Below, one piece after another: positions 16,629 through 26,628 of a DNA stretch of 64,000 nt. The DNA is taken from NCBI RefSeq assembly GCF_026991495.1, contig NZ_JALXBJ010000012.1:20264-84263 (forward strand), written 5' to 3'. This DNA comes from Thermococcus sp. (GTDB taxonomy: Archaea; Methanobacteriota_B; Thermococci; Thermococcales; Thermococcaceae). The stretch's first letter is position 1; every line of letters begins with the position of its first letter. A program made the position numbers and the translations under genes. Below the pieces are notes generated by a model. The model saw nothing but the letters and a program-made list of their open reading frames with translations, had not been told where the DNA came from and did not search any database.

Positions 16629-18137
16629 TTAGATGTCGATCCCGCCCCTCTCCTTCAGCTCGCGGTACATGCGCCAGCTGATTACTGGCCTCTTGACCGC
16701 TAAGACGTCGTCCACCCTTCTGACGGCGGTGCTGTGGGGCGCGCCCTTAACCAGCTCCGGATCGCTGTAGGCCTCCTCGCTTATCCTCTTTAACGCATCT
16801 ACGTAGGCGTCGAGCTCCTCCCTGCTCGCCGACTCGGTCGGCTCTATCATCAGGGCCTCGTGCACTATCAGCGGGAAGTAAATAGTTGGCGCGTGCATTC
16901 CAAGGTCGAGGAGCCTCTTCGCTATATCAAGGGCCTTGACGCCGGTTTCCTTCTTCATGGGCTCGGCCGAGAAGACGGTCTCGTGCTTCCTCAGCTCCTT
17001 ACCAGGCAGCTCGTAACCTCTGGTTCCTTTCAGCTTTCTCGTTATGTAGTTGGCGTTTAGCACCGCCACCTCGCTCGTGTTCCTTAGCCCTTCCCTCCCC
17101 AAGATCTTGAGGTAGGTGAGGGCCTTGACGAGGACGGCGAAGTTGCCGTAGAACTCCTTCACCTTGCCGATGCTCTTTGGCACGTCGTAGTCTAAGTAAT
17201 AGCGGTCGTTCTCCTCGTCATAGCCCACCAGCGGGACTGGGAGGTAGTCCTTGAGGAAGTCCTTGACGCCGACGGGCCCGCTTCCAGGGCCTCCCCCGCC
17301 GTGCGGGGTTGAGAAGGTCTTGTGGAGGTTGAGGTGGACGACGTCGAAGCCCATGTCCCCCGGCCTCGCCTTCCCGAGGAGGGCGTTTAGGTTTGCGCCG
17401 TCGTAGTAGAGCAGGCCTCCAGCTTTGTGGACTATCTCCGCTATCTCGAGTATCTCGTCCTCGAAGATGCCGAGGGTGTTGGGGTTGGTGAGCATCAGCC
17501 CAGCGGTTCTCTCGCTCACGGCGTTCTCAAGGGCCTCCAAATCAACGGTTCCGTTCTCGTTCGAAGGTATTTCAACGACCCTGAAACCCGCCATCGCCGA
17601 GGAAGCAGGATTCGTCCCGTGGGCTGAATCAGGAACGATCATCTCCGTCCTCTGAGTGTCGCCGCGGTCGAGGTGGTATGCCCTTATTATGCTCACACCT
17701 GTGAACTCACCGTGGGCCCCGGCGGAAGGCTGGAGCGTGAAGCGGTCCATACCTGTTATCTCCCTCAGCCATCCCTCCAGCTCCCACATTATCTTCAGCG
17801 CTCCCTGGACTGTCCTCTCGTCCTGATATGGGTGGACGTAGGCCACGCCGGGGTGAGAGGCTATCTCCTCGTTTATCTTGGGGTTGTACTTCATGGTGCA
17901 TGAACCGAGGGGATAAATCCCGGAGTCAACGCCGTAGTTCATCTCGCTCAGCCTTGTATAGTGCTTGACTACCTCGGGCTCGCTCAGCTCGGGAAGGTCG
18001 AGCCTGCTCTTCCTCCTCAGCTTCTCGGGGATCTCGACTTCTACGTCTTCAATCGGCTTCGGAAGTGTATACCCGACCCTTCCCGGGCGGGAGAGCTCGA
18101 AGATAAGGGGTTCGTCCCATTTTGCCTGCATGAACAT
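16629..18137 (-). CDS. gcvPB: Glycine dehydrogenase (decarboxylating) subunit 2
   Basis: PLP-binding half of the split P-protein of the glycine cleavage system. It decarboxylates glycine and passes the aminomethyl group to the lipoyl H-protein. The PLP lysine lies in [20 protein letters not shown]. About 502 residues, typical for GcvPB. ATG 18137 ([10 protein letters not shown]) has GAGGTG 6 bases upstream; ATG 18131 and GTG 18146 are alternatives. It follows gcvPA by 10 bases on the same strand, forming an operon; GcvT and GcvH are not in the window. Confidence 0.96.
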   Translation of the reverse strand: MFMQAKWDEPLIFELSRPGRVGYTLPKPIEDVEVEIPEKLRRKSRLDLPELSEPEVVKHYTRLSEMNYGVDSGIYPLGSCTMKYNPKINEEIASHPGVAYVHPYQDERTVQGALKIMWELEGWLREITGMDRFTLQPSAGAHGEFTGVSIIRAYHLDRGDTQRTEMIVPDSAHGTNPASSAMAGFRVVEIPSNENGTVDLEALENAVSERTAGLMLTNPNTLGIFEDEILEIAEIVHKAGGLLYYDGANLNALLGKARPGDMGFDVVHLNLHKTFSTPHGGGGPGSGPVGVKDFLKDYLPVPLVGYDEENDRYYLDYDVPKSIGKVKEFYGNFAVLVKALTYLKILGREGLRNTSEVAVLNANYITRKLKGTRGYELPGKELRKHETVFSAEPMKKETGVKALDIAKRLLDLGMHAPTIYFPLIVHEALMIEPTESASREELDAYVDALKRISEEAYSDPELVKGAPHSTAVRRVDDVLAVKRPVISWRMYRELKERGGIDI

Positions 18138-18147
18138 CTCCACCACC

Positions 18148-19509
18148 TCACACCTCTGCCTCGCCTATTATCTCTCCGAGAGCCTTGATAAGGCCGTCAA
18201 CCCACTCCTTTCTCGTCGTTTCGGTTGCCGCGAAGAGCGCCGTCTCCCCGAGCTCCGGGAAGTGCCCGCCTATGTAGTAGCCGCCGTGTACTCCCCTCTC
18301 AAGGAGTCTCTCGTGGATGACGTCGTATGGGACGTCGAAGCGAACCGGCACGTCCTTAAAGTAGAGCCCATCAAAGGGAACCTCTGCAACCTCAGAAAGG
18401 CGCTTCCTCAGATAGGAGGTGTTCTTGAGTATGACCTCACCGAGCTCCCTCAGTCCCTTCGGCCCGAGGCTGGCCAGGTGTATAGCAGAAGCGACCGCGA
18501 CCAAAGCCTCGTTCGAGCAGATGTTCGATGTCGCCTTTGCCCGCCTGATGTGCTGCTCCCTCGTTTGCAGGGTCATCACGAAGGCCCTCCTTCCGTCGGC
18601 GTCTTTCGTCATGCCGATTATCCTGCCGGGCATCTGCCTTACCAGCTTTCTGTCGTTCCTGACGGCGAAGACCCCGGCCCTGGGCCCGCCGAAGTTCATC
18701 GGACTCCCAAGGAAAGAGGCCTCCCCAACCGCTATGTCTGCTCCGAGCTCTCCCGGTGCCTCAAAAATCCCGAGCATCGTCGGGTCTGCACCGACCACGA
18801 AGTAAGCCCCCGCATCGTGCGCTATCTCACCTACCTCTCTCACGTTCTCCTCGACCAGGCCGAAGAAGTTGCTCATCTCAACGTAGACACCGGCCGCGTC
18901 TTCAACCACGTTCTTGAGAGCTTCAAGGTCAAGCCGGCCCTTCTCGTCCCAAGGAACTTCTACAATCTCAAGGCCCGCTCCTCTTGTATACGTCCTTATG
19001 ACAGCCTTCCTTTCAGGACTGAGGGCCTTTGGAATAACGAAGCGCTTCCTCTTTCCCTTGTGGAGTCTGACCGTCATTAAAGCCGCTTCCGCTATGGCGC
19101 TTCCCCAGTCGTACATCGAGGAGTTGACAACCGGCAAACCGTAGAGCTCGGCCATCATACTCTGGTATTCGAAGAGGGCCTGGAGCATGCCCTGGCTTAT
19201 CTCCGGCTGGTAGGGGGTGTAAGCGGTTAGGAACTCGCTCCTCTCGATGAGGTACTTAACGTGAGCCGGAACGTAGTGGAAGTACGCTCCAGCCCCGAGA
19301 AAGCTCGGCATATCAAGGACTGTCTTGTTCCTGCTCAGGATTTCATTCATCTCGGTGAAGACCTCGTACTCGCTCTTGCCCTCCGGCAGATCGAACTCCT
19401 TGACCATTCCCTCAGGGACATCGGAGAACAGGTCATCGATTGAAGAAAAGCCGATTTCCCGGAGCATCTCCTCCATCTGGGGGAGGTTTGGAAGGTAGTG
19501 TTTGCCCAT
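18148..19509 (-). CDS. gcvPA: Glycine dehydrogenase (decarboxylating) subunit 1
   Basis: N-terminal-type half of the split P-protein, which pairs with GcvPB. Typical start [20 protein letters not shown], then [38 protein letters not shown] and SNICSNEAL. 453 residues, full length. A minus-strand TATA-like GCATATATTC lies near 19560-19570, about 25 bases before a plausible start near 19540, so the promoter of the operon is here. Confidence 0.96.
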   Translation of the reverse strand: MGKHYLPNLPQMEEMLREIGFSSIDDLFSDVPEGMVKEFDLPEGKSEYEVFTEMNEILSRNKTVLDMPSFLGAGAYFHYVPAHVKYLIERSEFLTAYTPYQPEISQGMLQALFEYQSMMAELYGLPVVNSSMYDWGSAIAEAALMTVRLHKGKRKRFVIPKALSPERKAVIRTYTRGAGLEIVEVPWDEKGRLDLEALKNVVEDAAGVYVEMSNFFGLVEENVREVGEIAHDAGAYFVVGADPTMLGIFEAPGELGADIAVGEASFLGSPMNFGGPRAGVFAVRNDRKLVRQMPGRIIGMTKDADGRRAFVMTLQTREQHIRRAKATSNICSNEALVAVASAIHLASLGPKGLRELGEVILKNTSYLRKRLSEVAEVPFDGLYFKDVPVRFDVPYDVIHERLLERGVHGGYYIGGHFPELGETALFAATETTRKEWVDGLIKALGEIIGEAEV

Positions 19510-19652
19510 TACCCATCACCCTCTGAGCTTTAAGATGCTCATTGAAAGTCAGCCCGGGAGAATATATGCTTTGTGCCCCCGCCTGAAAAATCGCCCCGCG
19601 GCATCGAAACTAAAGCGACCCTGGAGAAATCGGGAGCTCTGCCTCAGGCGGT

Positions 19653-20393
19653 TCAATACATGACCCGCGCCTTGAGCCCCGCTATCTTGAGCACCTCCTC
19701 GGCGAGTTTCATAAAGGCCTTGGCGCCCTCTGAGTCGGGGTCGTATTCAACCACCGGAACGCCCTCAAGCGTGGCCTCCCTGACCTTCGGATCCTCAGGA
19801 ACCACCACGAGAAGGGGGAGCTCCATCACGTCTTCCGCGGCATCGGGGGGTATGTCGTTGTCAGTCCTGCCGTAGCGGTTGAGAACAAAGCCGAGGACGG
19901 CAAGCCCTGCCTTTTTGAGGACTATACCAACCTTCATGGTGTCGGTTATGCAGGATATCTCAGGGTTGGTTATCAGGATCACCTCGTCGCCACTGAGCAT
20001 CGCGTTCATAGCGTCCATCTGGAGCCCTGCGGGGCAGTCGATGATAACGAAGTCGTAATCTCCCCTCAGGGGTTTTATCGTGCCCGGGAGCTTCCTCGGG
20101 TCAGCCTTCCGGACGTGCTCCCAGTCTATGGCAGCCGGGATTAGATCAACGTTTTCATAGCTGGTGTGGTAGATGGAGCCCTCAATGTCCGCATCGCCCG
20201 CGAGCACGTCGTGTATGGTCGTCTCGGCGTCGTCTATGCCCATGACGAGGCTGAGGTTCGCCATAGTCAGGTCGGCGTCCACCGCGAGGACCTTCTTGCC
20301 CATCTTCCCGAGGGCTATCGAGAGGTTGGCGGTTGTCGTTGTCTTCCCGGTTCCACCCTTCCCGGAGGCTATCGAGATGAGCCGGCCCATCAT
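19653..20393 (-). CDS. minD: MinD/ParA-family ATPase (MinD paralogue 1)
   Basis: Deviant Walker A P-loop ATPase: IASGKGGTGKTTTTANL, DADLTMANLSL (switch I), IDCPAGLQ (switch II/Walker B-like) and TNPEISCITDTMKV. These are hallmarks of the MinD group; ATP-dependent dimers usually bind membrane or a partner. About 246 residues. The C-terminus (AEEVLKIAGLKARVMY) lacks the strongly basic amphipathic helix of the second copy at 26629. It is divergent from the PIN-ATPase-KH gene, with only 66 bases between starts and therefore a shared promoter region. Role in archaea is unresolved. Confidence 0.9.
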   Translation of the reverse strand: MMGRLISIASGKGGTGKTTTTANLSIALGKMGKKVLAVDADLTMANLSLVMGIDDAETTIHDVLAGDADIEGSIYHTSYENVDLIPAAIDWEHVRKADPRKLPGTIKPLRGDYDFVIIDCPAGLQMDAMNAMLSGDEVILITNPEISCITDTMKVGIVLKKAGLAVLGFVLNRYGRTDNDIPPDAAEDVMELPLLVVVPEDPKVREATLEGVPVVEYDPDSEGAKAFMKLAEEVLKIAGLKARVMY

Positions 20394-20459
20394 TCCACCC
20401 CATCCTATTTTTCCTAAACCTTTATGAACCTTTAGCCAAGGCTCAACTTGGTGGGAGAG

Positions 20460-23400
20460 ATGAAGGTTTTCGTCCCCGATACGAGCGTGATAGTTGACGG
20501 CCGCCTGACGCAGTTCCTCTCAACGATGAACGAGAGGGTGAAGGTCGTCGTTCCGGAGGCCGTCGTGGCAGAGATAGAACATCAGGCCAACGAGGGGAAG
20601 GCAATAGGCCACACAGGCCTTGAGGAATTGAAAAAGCTCCGCTCCATGGCGGATCGGGGTGACATCCTCTTAGAGTTTTACGGTGAGAGGCCGGAGCTCT
20701 GGCAGATAAGGCGGGCAACAGCTGGCGAGATTGACAACATGGTGCGCGAGACCGCGAGGGAGCTCAAAGCAACCCTCATCACCGGGGATCAGGTTCAGCG
20801 CGATATCGCCGCGGCCAAGGGTATAGGCGTCATATACCTGACCGCGAGGAAGGAGATAAGGCACCGCCTTGAGGACTTCTTCGACGAGGAGACGATGAGC
20901 GTCCACCTGAAGGCCGGGGTGGTGCCACTCGCCAAGAAAGGCAGACCGGGAGAGTGGAAGCTCGTCAGAATAGGAAACGAAGCCCTCAGGAGTGAGGAGA
21001 TCGAGGAGATAGCGGACGACATAGTGGAGAGGGCAAAGCGGGACCCAGAGAGCTTCATAGAGATGGACGAACCCGGGGCAACCGTCGTTCAGCTCAGGAA
21101 CTACCGCATAGTCATAGCCCGTCCCCCCTTCGCCGACGGGGTGGAGATAACAGCGGTGAGGCCCGTAGTGAAGCTGGGCATAGAGGACTACAAGCTGAGC
21201 GAGAAGCTTTTGGAGAGGCTCAAGAGCAAGGCGGAGGGCATTTTGATCGCTGGCGCGCCAGGTGAGGGCAAGTGCTTACCCCCCGAAACACCAGTACTGC
21301 TCGAAGACGGTTCGTTCGTCCAGATCAGGGATGTAAAGCCGGGTATGAAGGTGGTAACCCTTGCACACGAGAGACTTGAGGCCCAGCCCGTTCTCAGGGT
21401 CTACAAAAGGTCTGAAAAGTTCATGGTGAGGATTAGAACCTCCACGGGGAGGGAGATATCCCTCAGTCCAAACCACCCAGTCCTGACCATAAAGGGCGGT
21501 TTTGTTGTCTGGAGTGACGCAGGGAAGCTCGGAGAGGGCTCGGTTATAGCAGTGCCCAGGAGAATAGCCGTGAGGAGCAGCCTTCCGGACAAGCTGTGGG
21601 TTGGGGAGCTCGTTAGTGAGGGCTTCTTCGCCAAAACGATGGACGGAAGAAAGATTCCTTTGAATGAGGCTAAGCCCGAGGAAGTGGAGTCGGTCTTCTA
21701 CATGGGAAAGAACCACAGGGCTTCGAGGGAGATGCCGCCTTACATTGAGGCAAACGAGGACTTCTTTGAGTTCTTGGGGCTGATGTGGGCCAAGGGTTCG
21801 GGAAGCAACTTCGAGTTCAACAGCTTCGATGAGATGTTGATAGAGCGCTTTAAGGAACTCGTCTCGAAAACGTTCGGCGTCTCTGAGGGCGAGTTCTACT
21901 TTGCGGCACCCGGAAGGCTCAGGGTCAGGAACTCCAAGACGATAGAAAAACTCCTTAGGGCACTCGGATACCCCGAAAAGAGAAAGGCGCACTCGATAAG
22001 GGTTCCGGAAATAGTGATGAGGGCCGACGAGAGAAATATAGCCGCGTTCCTCCGGGGAGTTTTTGAGGGGAACGGTTGCATAGGAAAAGAGGTCGAAATA
22101 GCCACTGCCAGTCGGGATTTCGCCCTCGGCCTGCAGTACCTCCTCCTCAGGCTCGGGATACCTTCAATCGTCAGGGAAAAGAAGGTAAGGGGAAGGCCCT
22201 ACTACCGCGTCCTCATCAGGGATTCGGAGTCAATCAGGAGGTTCTACGAGACCGTAAAACCTAAGTTCAAGGTCGAAGGCTTTAACGAGCGCCTTGAGAG
22301 GGCTTCAGGCCTGAACCTCGACGCTATCCCCGCTGGAGAGCTCGTTAGGGCCCTTGGAATCCTGACCGGCAGGAGAATCGAGGATGCGAACAAGAACAGC
22401 TATTCCAGGAGGAGGCTCTCGAAAGTGTACGAAGACTTCTTAACTCTTTACCGGGGGTACGCATCGTTTGAGGGATCCATAAAGAAGCTTATGGGCTACG
22501 CCGGACAGCTATCCCGCTGGAGGGAGCTCGTGAAGTTCATCAACGAGAGGGTCTCCAACGACTTCTATCGCCGCCACAGTATGGATTCGAGCGCACCTCC
22601 AAAGTGGCTCAAAGGGGAGAGAACGCCAATGCCATCGGCGATAGCCAAGCTGCTCTCCGCCTTTTCATCCGAAACGGGTCTTTTGGCTGAAGAGGCAAGG
22701 GTATGGAATGAGCTAACGGCTGAAGTTAGAAAACTCCTGAGCGTTGCTTTTGCTTTCCTTGGCCAGAACTTCCAAAAGGCTGTTTCCCAGTCAATGGTCA
22801 GCTTTTTCCTGAGGGGGGCAGAAATCGACGTCGAGCGTCTGGCTAAGGTCATTGAGGACGTAGCTGCCGAGTACTACCACAGGGCCGAGCTCATCGAGGA
22901 GCACTTAGCTCATCTGAGGGTTATGCTCGACCCTAACATCCTGTGGGACGGGGTTGAGTCCGTAGATGTCATCGAAGGGGGCTTTGAGGTCTACGACATA
23001 ACAGTGCCCAACCACAACTTCATGGCCGGCTTTGCTCCAGTCATTGTGCACAACTCCACCTTCGCCCAGGCTTTAGCGGAGTGGTACGCGGGTATGGGCA
23101 AGATCGTGAAGACGATGGAGAAGCCGCGCGACCTGCAGGTGAGCGAGGAGATAACCCAGTACACGGCCTTGAACGGAAAGATGGAGCTGACAGGGGACCT
23201 GCTCCTCCTGGTCAGGCCCGACTACACGATATTCGACGAGATGAGGAAAACGAACGATTTCAAGATATACTCCGATTTAAGATTGGCCGGGGTTGGCATG
23301 ATTGGGGTTGTCCACGCAACCAAGCCGATAGACGCGGTTCAGAGGCTGATCGGGAGGGTCGAGCTTGGCATGATACCCCAGGTCGTCGACACGGTGATAT

Positions 23401-24050
23401 TCATCAAGGGGGGGAAGGTGAGCAAGGTCCTAACCTTAGAGTACCTCGTCAAGGTTCCGAGCGGGATGAGGGAGGAGGATCTCGCGAGGCCTGTCATAGA
23501 GGTCCGCGATTTTGAAACGGGGGAGCTTGAGTACGAGATATACACCTACGGCGAGGAAGTCAGCGTCGTCCCGGTGAGGGCAGCGAAGAAAGCCCCCGCC
23601 CTAAAACTCGCCGAGAAGAGGCTCAAGCAGGAGATAAAGAAGTTCCTGCCGGACGTCCACACGGAGGTCGAGATAGTGAGCCCGCACAAGGCCGTTGTGT
23701 ACGCCGATGAGTTCGACATCCCAACCATAATAGGGAAGAGGGGGAAGCGCATCACAGAGCTGGAAAAGAGGATAGGGATAAGCATTGACGTCAAGAGCTT
23801 TGAAGAGAGGGAGGCGGGGAAGCCGAAGGAAAAGATCCCAGTGGAGGTTGAGGAGAAGAAAAAGACCTTAGTACTGCGTGTCCCCGCCGACTACGCGAGG
23901 AAGCCCCTGAAGTTCTACGGGGGCGAGCAGTACGTCTTCACGGCCGCACCGAGCAAGAAGGGGATAGTCAAGGTCAGCAAGAGCACCCCCATAGGCAGGG
24001 AGCTCAAGAAGCTCATAGAGGCCGGGATAGAGGTGTGGGCGAGCACTTAA
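20460..24050 (+). CDS. PIN domain-ATPase-KH domain protein, intein-interrupted
   Basis: Mature protein about 602 residues after removal of a 594-residue intein. The N-terminal PIN domain (about residues 1-140) has Asp7 in VPDTSVIVDG, Glu in VAEIEHQAN and TGDQVQRDIAA, a potential RNase. A PilT/VirB11-like ATPase follows, with Walker A GAPGEGK-S split by the intein, Walker B-like YTIFDEMRK and GMIGVVHATKPIDAVQRLIGR. A C-terminal KH domain carries the IIGKRGKRITELEK loop. Archaeal members are annotated as ATPase/PilT; a role in RNA handling is inferred from PIN plus KH. Start at ATG 20460 after GGTGGGAG. Neighbour of minD. Confidence 0.93.
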   Translation: MKVFVPDTSVIVDGRLTQFLSTMNERVKVVVPEAVVAEIEHQANEGKAIGHTGLEELKKLRSMADRGDILLEFYGERPELWQIRRATAGEIDNMVRETARELKATLITGDQVQRDIAAAKGIGVIYLTARKEIRHRLEDFFDEETMSVHLKAGVVPLAKKGRPGEWKLVRIGNEALRSEEIEEIADDIVERAKRDPESFIEMDEPGATVVQLRNYRIVIARPPFADGVEITAVRPVVKLGIEDYKLSEKLLERLKSKAEGILIAGAPGEGKCLPPETPVLLEDGSFVQIRDVKPGMKVVTLAHERLEAQPVLRVYKRSEKFMVRIRTSTGREISLSPNHPVLTIKGGFVVWSDAGKLGEGSVIAVPRRIAVRSSLPDKLWVGELVSEGFFAKTMDGRKIPLNEAKPEEVESVFYMGKNHRASREMPPYIEANEDFFEFLGLMWAKGSGSNFEFNSFDEMLIERFKELVSKTFGVSEGEFYFAAPGRLRVRNSKTIEKLLRALGYPEKRKAHSIRVPEIVMRADERNIAAFLRGVFEGNGCIGKEVEIATASRDFALGLQYLLLRLGIPSIVREKKVRGRPYYRVLIRDSESIRRFYETVKPKFKVEGFNERLERASGLNLDAIPAGELVRALGILTGRRIEDANKNSYSRRRLSKVYEDFLTLYRGYASFEGSIKKLMGYAGQLSRWRELVKFINERVSNDFYRRHSMDSSAPPKWLKGERTPMPSAIAKLLSAFSSETGLLAEEARVWNELTAEVRKLLSVAFAFLGQNFQKAVSQSMVSFFLRGAEIDVERLAKVIEDVAAEYYHRAELIEEHLAHLRVMLDPNILWDGVESVDVIEGGFEVYDITVPNHNFMAGFAPVIVHNSTFAQALAEWYAGMGKIVKTMEKPRDLQVSEEITQYTALNGKMELTGDLLLLVRPDYTIFDEMRKTNDFKIYSDLRLAGVGMIGVVHATKPIDAVQRLIGRVELGMIPQVVDTVIFIKGGKVSKVLTLEYLVKVPSGMREEDLARPVIEVRDFETGELEYEIYTYGEEVSVVPVRAAKKAPALKLAEKRLKQEIKKFLPDVHTEVEIVSPHKAVVYADEFDIPTIIGKRGKRITELEKRIGISIDVKSFEEREAGKPKEKIPVEVEEKKKTLVLRVPADYARKPLKFYGGEQYVFTAAPSKKGIVKVSKSTPIGRELKKLIEAGIEVWAST
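21273..23054 (+). mobile_element. Intein in the Walker A motif, endonuclease motifs degenerate
   Basis: In-frame 594-residue protein intron. It begins with Cys1 (CLPPETPVLLEDGSF, block A), continues with block B (SLSPNHPVLTI), and ends with block F/G (VYDITVPNHNFMAGF, then VHN) before extein Ser. All splicing residues (Cys1, block B His, penultimate His, last Asn, +1 Ser) are present. The centre is a LAGLIDADG-type endonuclease: block C LGLMWAKGSGS and block E FLRGVFEGNG. The acid normally just before the final Gly is Lys in the first motif and Asn in the second, so cleavage activity is probably lost while splicing is kept. Confidence 0.93.
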
Positions 24051-24089
24051 TCTTTTTAAGCTCCCCATCAATTTTAATTGGGTGATAGC

Positions 24090-24449
24090 ATGGGGTACAA
24101 CGTCGTTGTCATCCCGGAGAGCTTTCACAAGTTCGGTAAGCACGACATTGAGCACGTCTGCGTCCCTATCGTCATCGGGGGCGGCAGCTACGACACATCC
24201 ATGGAGGTCGTGAACGGCATCGACCGCGTTCTGAAGGCCGAGTTCCAGGTTAAGTCCGTTGAGGAACCGGAGGGCGACGATTGCACCGCGCTCTACCGCA
24301 GGTACACCCTGAAGGGCGAAGGCGGGGATCTAATAGTCCACGTAAAGCTGATGGGAGAGAACTGTGGAAAAATCGCGGGCAACCGCTGCTCCGTCCTTGA
24401 GTTCGAGAGGGACATCTACTGCATCGTAAAGGAGTTAGCGAACTGCTAA
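24090..24449 (+). CDS. Small cysteine-containing protein of unknown function
   Basis: Unrecognised 119-residue soluble protein with six Cys (including HVCVP, DDCTA, ENCGK, NRCSV, IYCIV and a C-terminal Cys); the later ones are spaced 8, 11 and 8 apart, which could bind metal or form disulfides. Start at ATG 24090 with GGTGAT upstream; a TATA-like AATTTTAATT is too close to be certain. It is convergent with AMP phosphorylase. I know of no function. Confidence 0.75.
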   Translation: MGYNVVVIPESFHKFGKHDIEHVCVPIVIGGGSYDTSMEVVNGIDRVLKAEFQVKSVEEPEGDDCTALYRRYTLKGEGGDLIVHVKLMGENCGKIAGNRCSVLEFERDIYCIVKELANC

Positions 24450-24458
24450 GGGTACGGT

Positions 24459-24465
24459 AAAAAAA
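24459..24465 (-). terminator. T7 tract after deoA
   Basis: Seven consecutive T on the minus strand (A on the plus strand), 8 bases after the deoA stop, match the oligo-T terminators of Thermococcales. Confidence 0.55.
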
Positions 24466-24472
24466 GAGGGAA

Positions 24473-25984
24473 TCAGATATTTCCAATCCTCTGGAGAACC
24501 ATCCCCTCTATCCTTATGGGCTCGGTTCTCCTGGCCTGCACTATGGCCTGGTCGAGCCTCGCCTCGCTCTCCGCGTGGATTGTAAAGAGGGGATCCCCTT
24601 CCTTGACCTTCTCGCCGACTTTGACGTACAGCTCGATCCCGGCCCCCTTGTCCTCGGGTGCCCCCGCGGCCTTCGCTATGCCCGTTATTCCCCTGTTGTC
24701 TATCCCGGTTACGTAGCCGCTCGTGGAGGCAGTGAAGGTGTAGGTCTTGTCGCCAATCGGTATCTCCTCCGGCTTTACCTCCGGGTTGCCGCCCTGGGCC
24801 TCTATTATCTCCTTCATCTTCTCCCACGCCTTCCCGCTCTCAAGGATCTCCCTCGCCATCTTCTTTCCCATTCCAGTCGGGGCAACTCCGCCCATCTCAA
24901 GGAGGATCCCTGCCAGGCCCGTGGCCTTCTCTATGAGACTCCCCGGCCCTTTGCCAGTCTGGAGGGCGGAAAGGGCTTCCCTGGCTTCAAGTGCAGGCCC
25001 AACGGTGTGTCCTATCGGCTGGCCACCGTAGGTTATCGCGACCTCAACGTACTGGCCGAGCCTCTTCCCGAGCTCTATGAAGTCCCTTGAGAGGGCCCTC
25101 GCCTGGTCAACGGTCTCGACCTTAACCCCTTTCCCTGTGGGGATGTCTATGAGGACGTACTGGCTGCCCATCGCGTACTTCTTTGACATTATGCTCGCGA
25201 GCATCAAACCGGTCGGGTCAACGCTCAGCGCACGCTCCGATTTTATCGTTATGTCGTCGGCGGGGGCGAGGTTCAAAGCCCCTCCCCAGACGAGGCAGGC
25301 TCCCACTTTCTCGACTATCCTCTTTATCTCGTCGAGCTCAAAGCTGACGTTGGCGAAGACCTCAACCACATCGGCGGTTCCAGCGGCGCTGGTTATCGCC
25401 CTCGAACTCGTCTTAGGTATCGTCAGGCCGGCGGCAGCCACTATGGGCACGACGAGGATGTTTGTCTTGTTGCCGGGGACGCCGCCTATGCTGTGGACGT
25501 CCATTATAGGCTTCCTGTCTATGTCGAGCATGTCGCCCGTCTCAGCCATCGCTATGGTTAAAGCCGCTATCTCGTCCATGTCCAGGCCGTTTATCTCAAG
25601 GGAGGTTACGAAAGAGCTTATTTCAATGTCCCTGAGCTTTCTGTCCACGATGTCCCTGACTATGGCCTCTATCTCAACCTTCCTGAGCTTCTCCCCGTGC
25701 ATCTTCTTCTTTATGTACCTGACGCTCTCCGGCTGCCCCCCTGGAAGCACGAGGACTGACTCCCCCTCCGATAGGTTGTGGAGGTCGAGCATGTCCCTGC
25801 TTATCCCGACCTCTCCTGGCTTCACAAGGTTGCTCACCACGAGGCTTCCGTAGGCTACTTTCTTCCCAGACTCTATCCTGACGAGGTCGTCTGGGTGCAG
25901 TTTCGCCTTCCTTGCCTCCTCCTCGTTTATAAAGACCGAATACCGACCGCTGTACACATCCAGTATCCTAACCTTCGCCTTCAT
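24473..25984 (-). CDS. deoA: AMP phosphorylase
   Basis: Converts AMP, CMP or UMP plus phosphate to the base and ribose-1,5-bisphosphate, the first step of the archaeal pentose-bisphosphate pathway that feeds type III Rubisco. About 503 residues: an N-terminal 85-residue archaeal extension, then the thymidine-phosphorylase fold with [33 protein letters not shown] and [20 protein letters not shown]. The extension and overall match to the Thermococcus enzyme separate it from bacterial thymidine phosphorylase. Start at ATG 25984 (MKAKVRILD), GGGGGATG just upstream. Rubisco and the isomerase are not in this window. Confidence 0.95.
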   Translation of the reverse strand: MKAKVRILDVYSGRYSVFINEEEARKAKLHPDDLVRIESGKKVAYGSLVVSNLVKPGEVGISRDMLDLHNLSEGESVLVLPGGQPESVRYIKKKMHGEKLRKVEIEAIVRDIVDRKLRDIEISSFVTSLEINGLDMDEIAALTIAMAETGDMLDIDRKPIMDVHSIGGVPGNKTNILVVPIVAAAGLTIPKTSSRAITSAAGTADVVEVFANVSFELDEIKRIVEKVGACLVWGGALNLAPADDITIKSERALSVDPTGLMLASIMSKKYAMGSQYVLIDIPTGKGVKVETVDQARALSRDFIELGKRLGQYVEVAITYGGQPIGHTVGPALEAREALSALQTGKGPGSLIEKATGLAGILLEMGGVAPTGMGKKMAREILESGKAWEKMKEIIEAQGGNPEVKPEEIPIGDKTYTFTASTSGYVTGIDNRGITGIAKAAGAPEDKGAGIELYVKVGEKVKEGDPLFTIHAESEARLDQAIVQARRTEPIRIEGMVLQRIGNI

Positions 25985-26082
25985 TCTCATCCCCCCAAAG
26001 TGGGTATCAGGTAAATAGGTGAGGGGGTTTTATAACTTCTTCGCAAACGGACGGGCCAAGTATCAACCCAAGAAAAGAAGAG

Positions 26083-26322
26083 TCAGCATGCGAGGCCCTT
26101 CAGCGGATTTCTCGAACCGCCGCGGACCCGGCTCTGGCCAGTCAACGCGCGTACAACGTCCCCAGCCACCTCTCTGACCTCGGGGGGAAGGGGGGCAGAG
26201 CTTCCATGGGCGCTCCGCAGGACATCTTCAAGGGGGGCGCTGTGGAGCCTCCCGTCGAAGACGAGCACTTCACCACCTTCGACGATGACCACCCTATCCG
26301 GGTAGGCCAGCCTGAGCACCAT
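26083..26322 (-). CDS. Small hypothetical protein
   Basis: 79 residues with no recognised domain. The N-terminal half looks like a short beta meander (VLRLAYPDRVVIVEGGEVLVFDG); the C-terminal half is Arg/Ser/Pro-rich. ATG 26322 is preceded by GGGTGG at suitable spacing. It follows the MinD-membrane-protein pair on the same strand after about 50 bases, so it could be the third gene of that transcript. Coding status is moderately supported. Confidence 0.55.
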   Translation of the reverse strand: MVLRLAYPDRVVIVEGGEVLVFDGRLHSAPLEDVLRSAHGSSAPLPPEVREVAGDVVRALTGQSRVRGGSRNPLKGLAC

Positions 26323-26374
26323 GGCGCCCACCCAGATTAAAGAACAAAATGTAACTTAAAAATTTAACGCGGGA

Positions 26375-26623
26375 TCAGAGGTTCTTGACCTCCTCGTCGA
26401 TGCTGCTTTCGAGCTCCTTCTCCCACTCGTCCACGTCGAAGTCCACGAGCTCCTCCTCAAGCTCCTCCTTGAGGTTGGTGACGCGCCGCTTTAAGGCGGA
26501 TTTGGTCTCCTCGTCGTAGACAACGTAGTAGGGGTTCTTCTTTGCCGAGATGTAGAGCATCAGGAATATTATGTTGGTGAACAGCAGGACGATGAGGATC
26601 GCTGCCCACACAATAGCCTGCAT
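26375..26623 (-). CDS. Small membrane protein coupled to MinD
   Basis: Predicted 82-residue protein: one N-terminal transmembrane helix (about residues 2-25), then a very acidic, helical cytoplasmic tail (TNLKEELEEELVDFDVDEWEKELESS). Start at ATG 26623, 6 bases after GAGGTG; ATG 26629 overlaps the minD stop (TGATG) and is possible. It lies directly behind minD on the same strand. Family not recognised. Inference: the acidic tail could bind MinD or its basic C-terminal helix at the membrane. Confidence 0.75.
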   Translation of the reverse strand: MQAIVWAAILIVLLFTNIIFLMLYISAKKNPYYVVYDEETKSALKRRVTNLKEELEEELVDFDVDEWEKELESSIDEEVKNL

Positions 26624-26628
26624 CCCCA

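Noticed and set aside
17965..19080. Open frame of 371 codons antisense to gcvPA/gcvPB
   Set aside because: Spans two well-supported genes on the other strand, with no motif or site.
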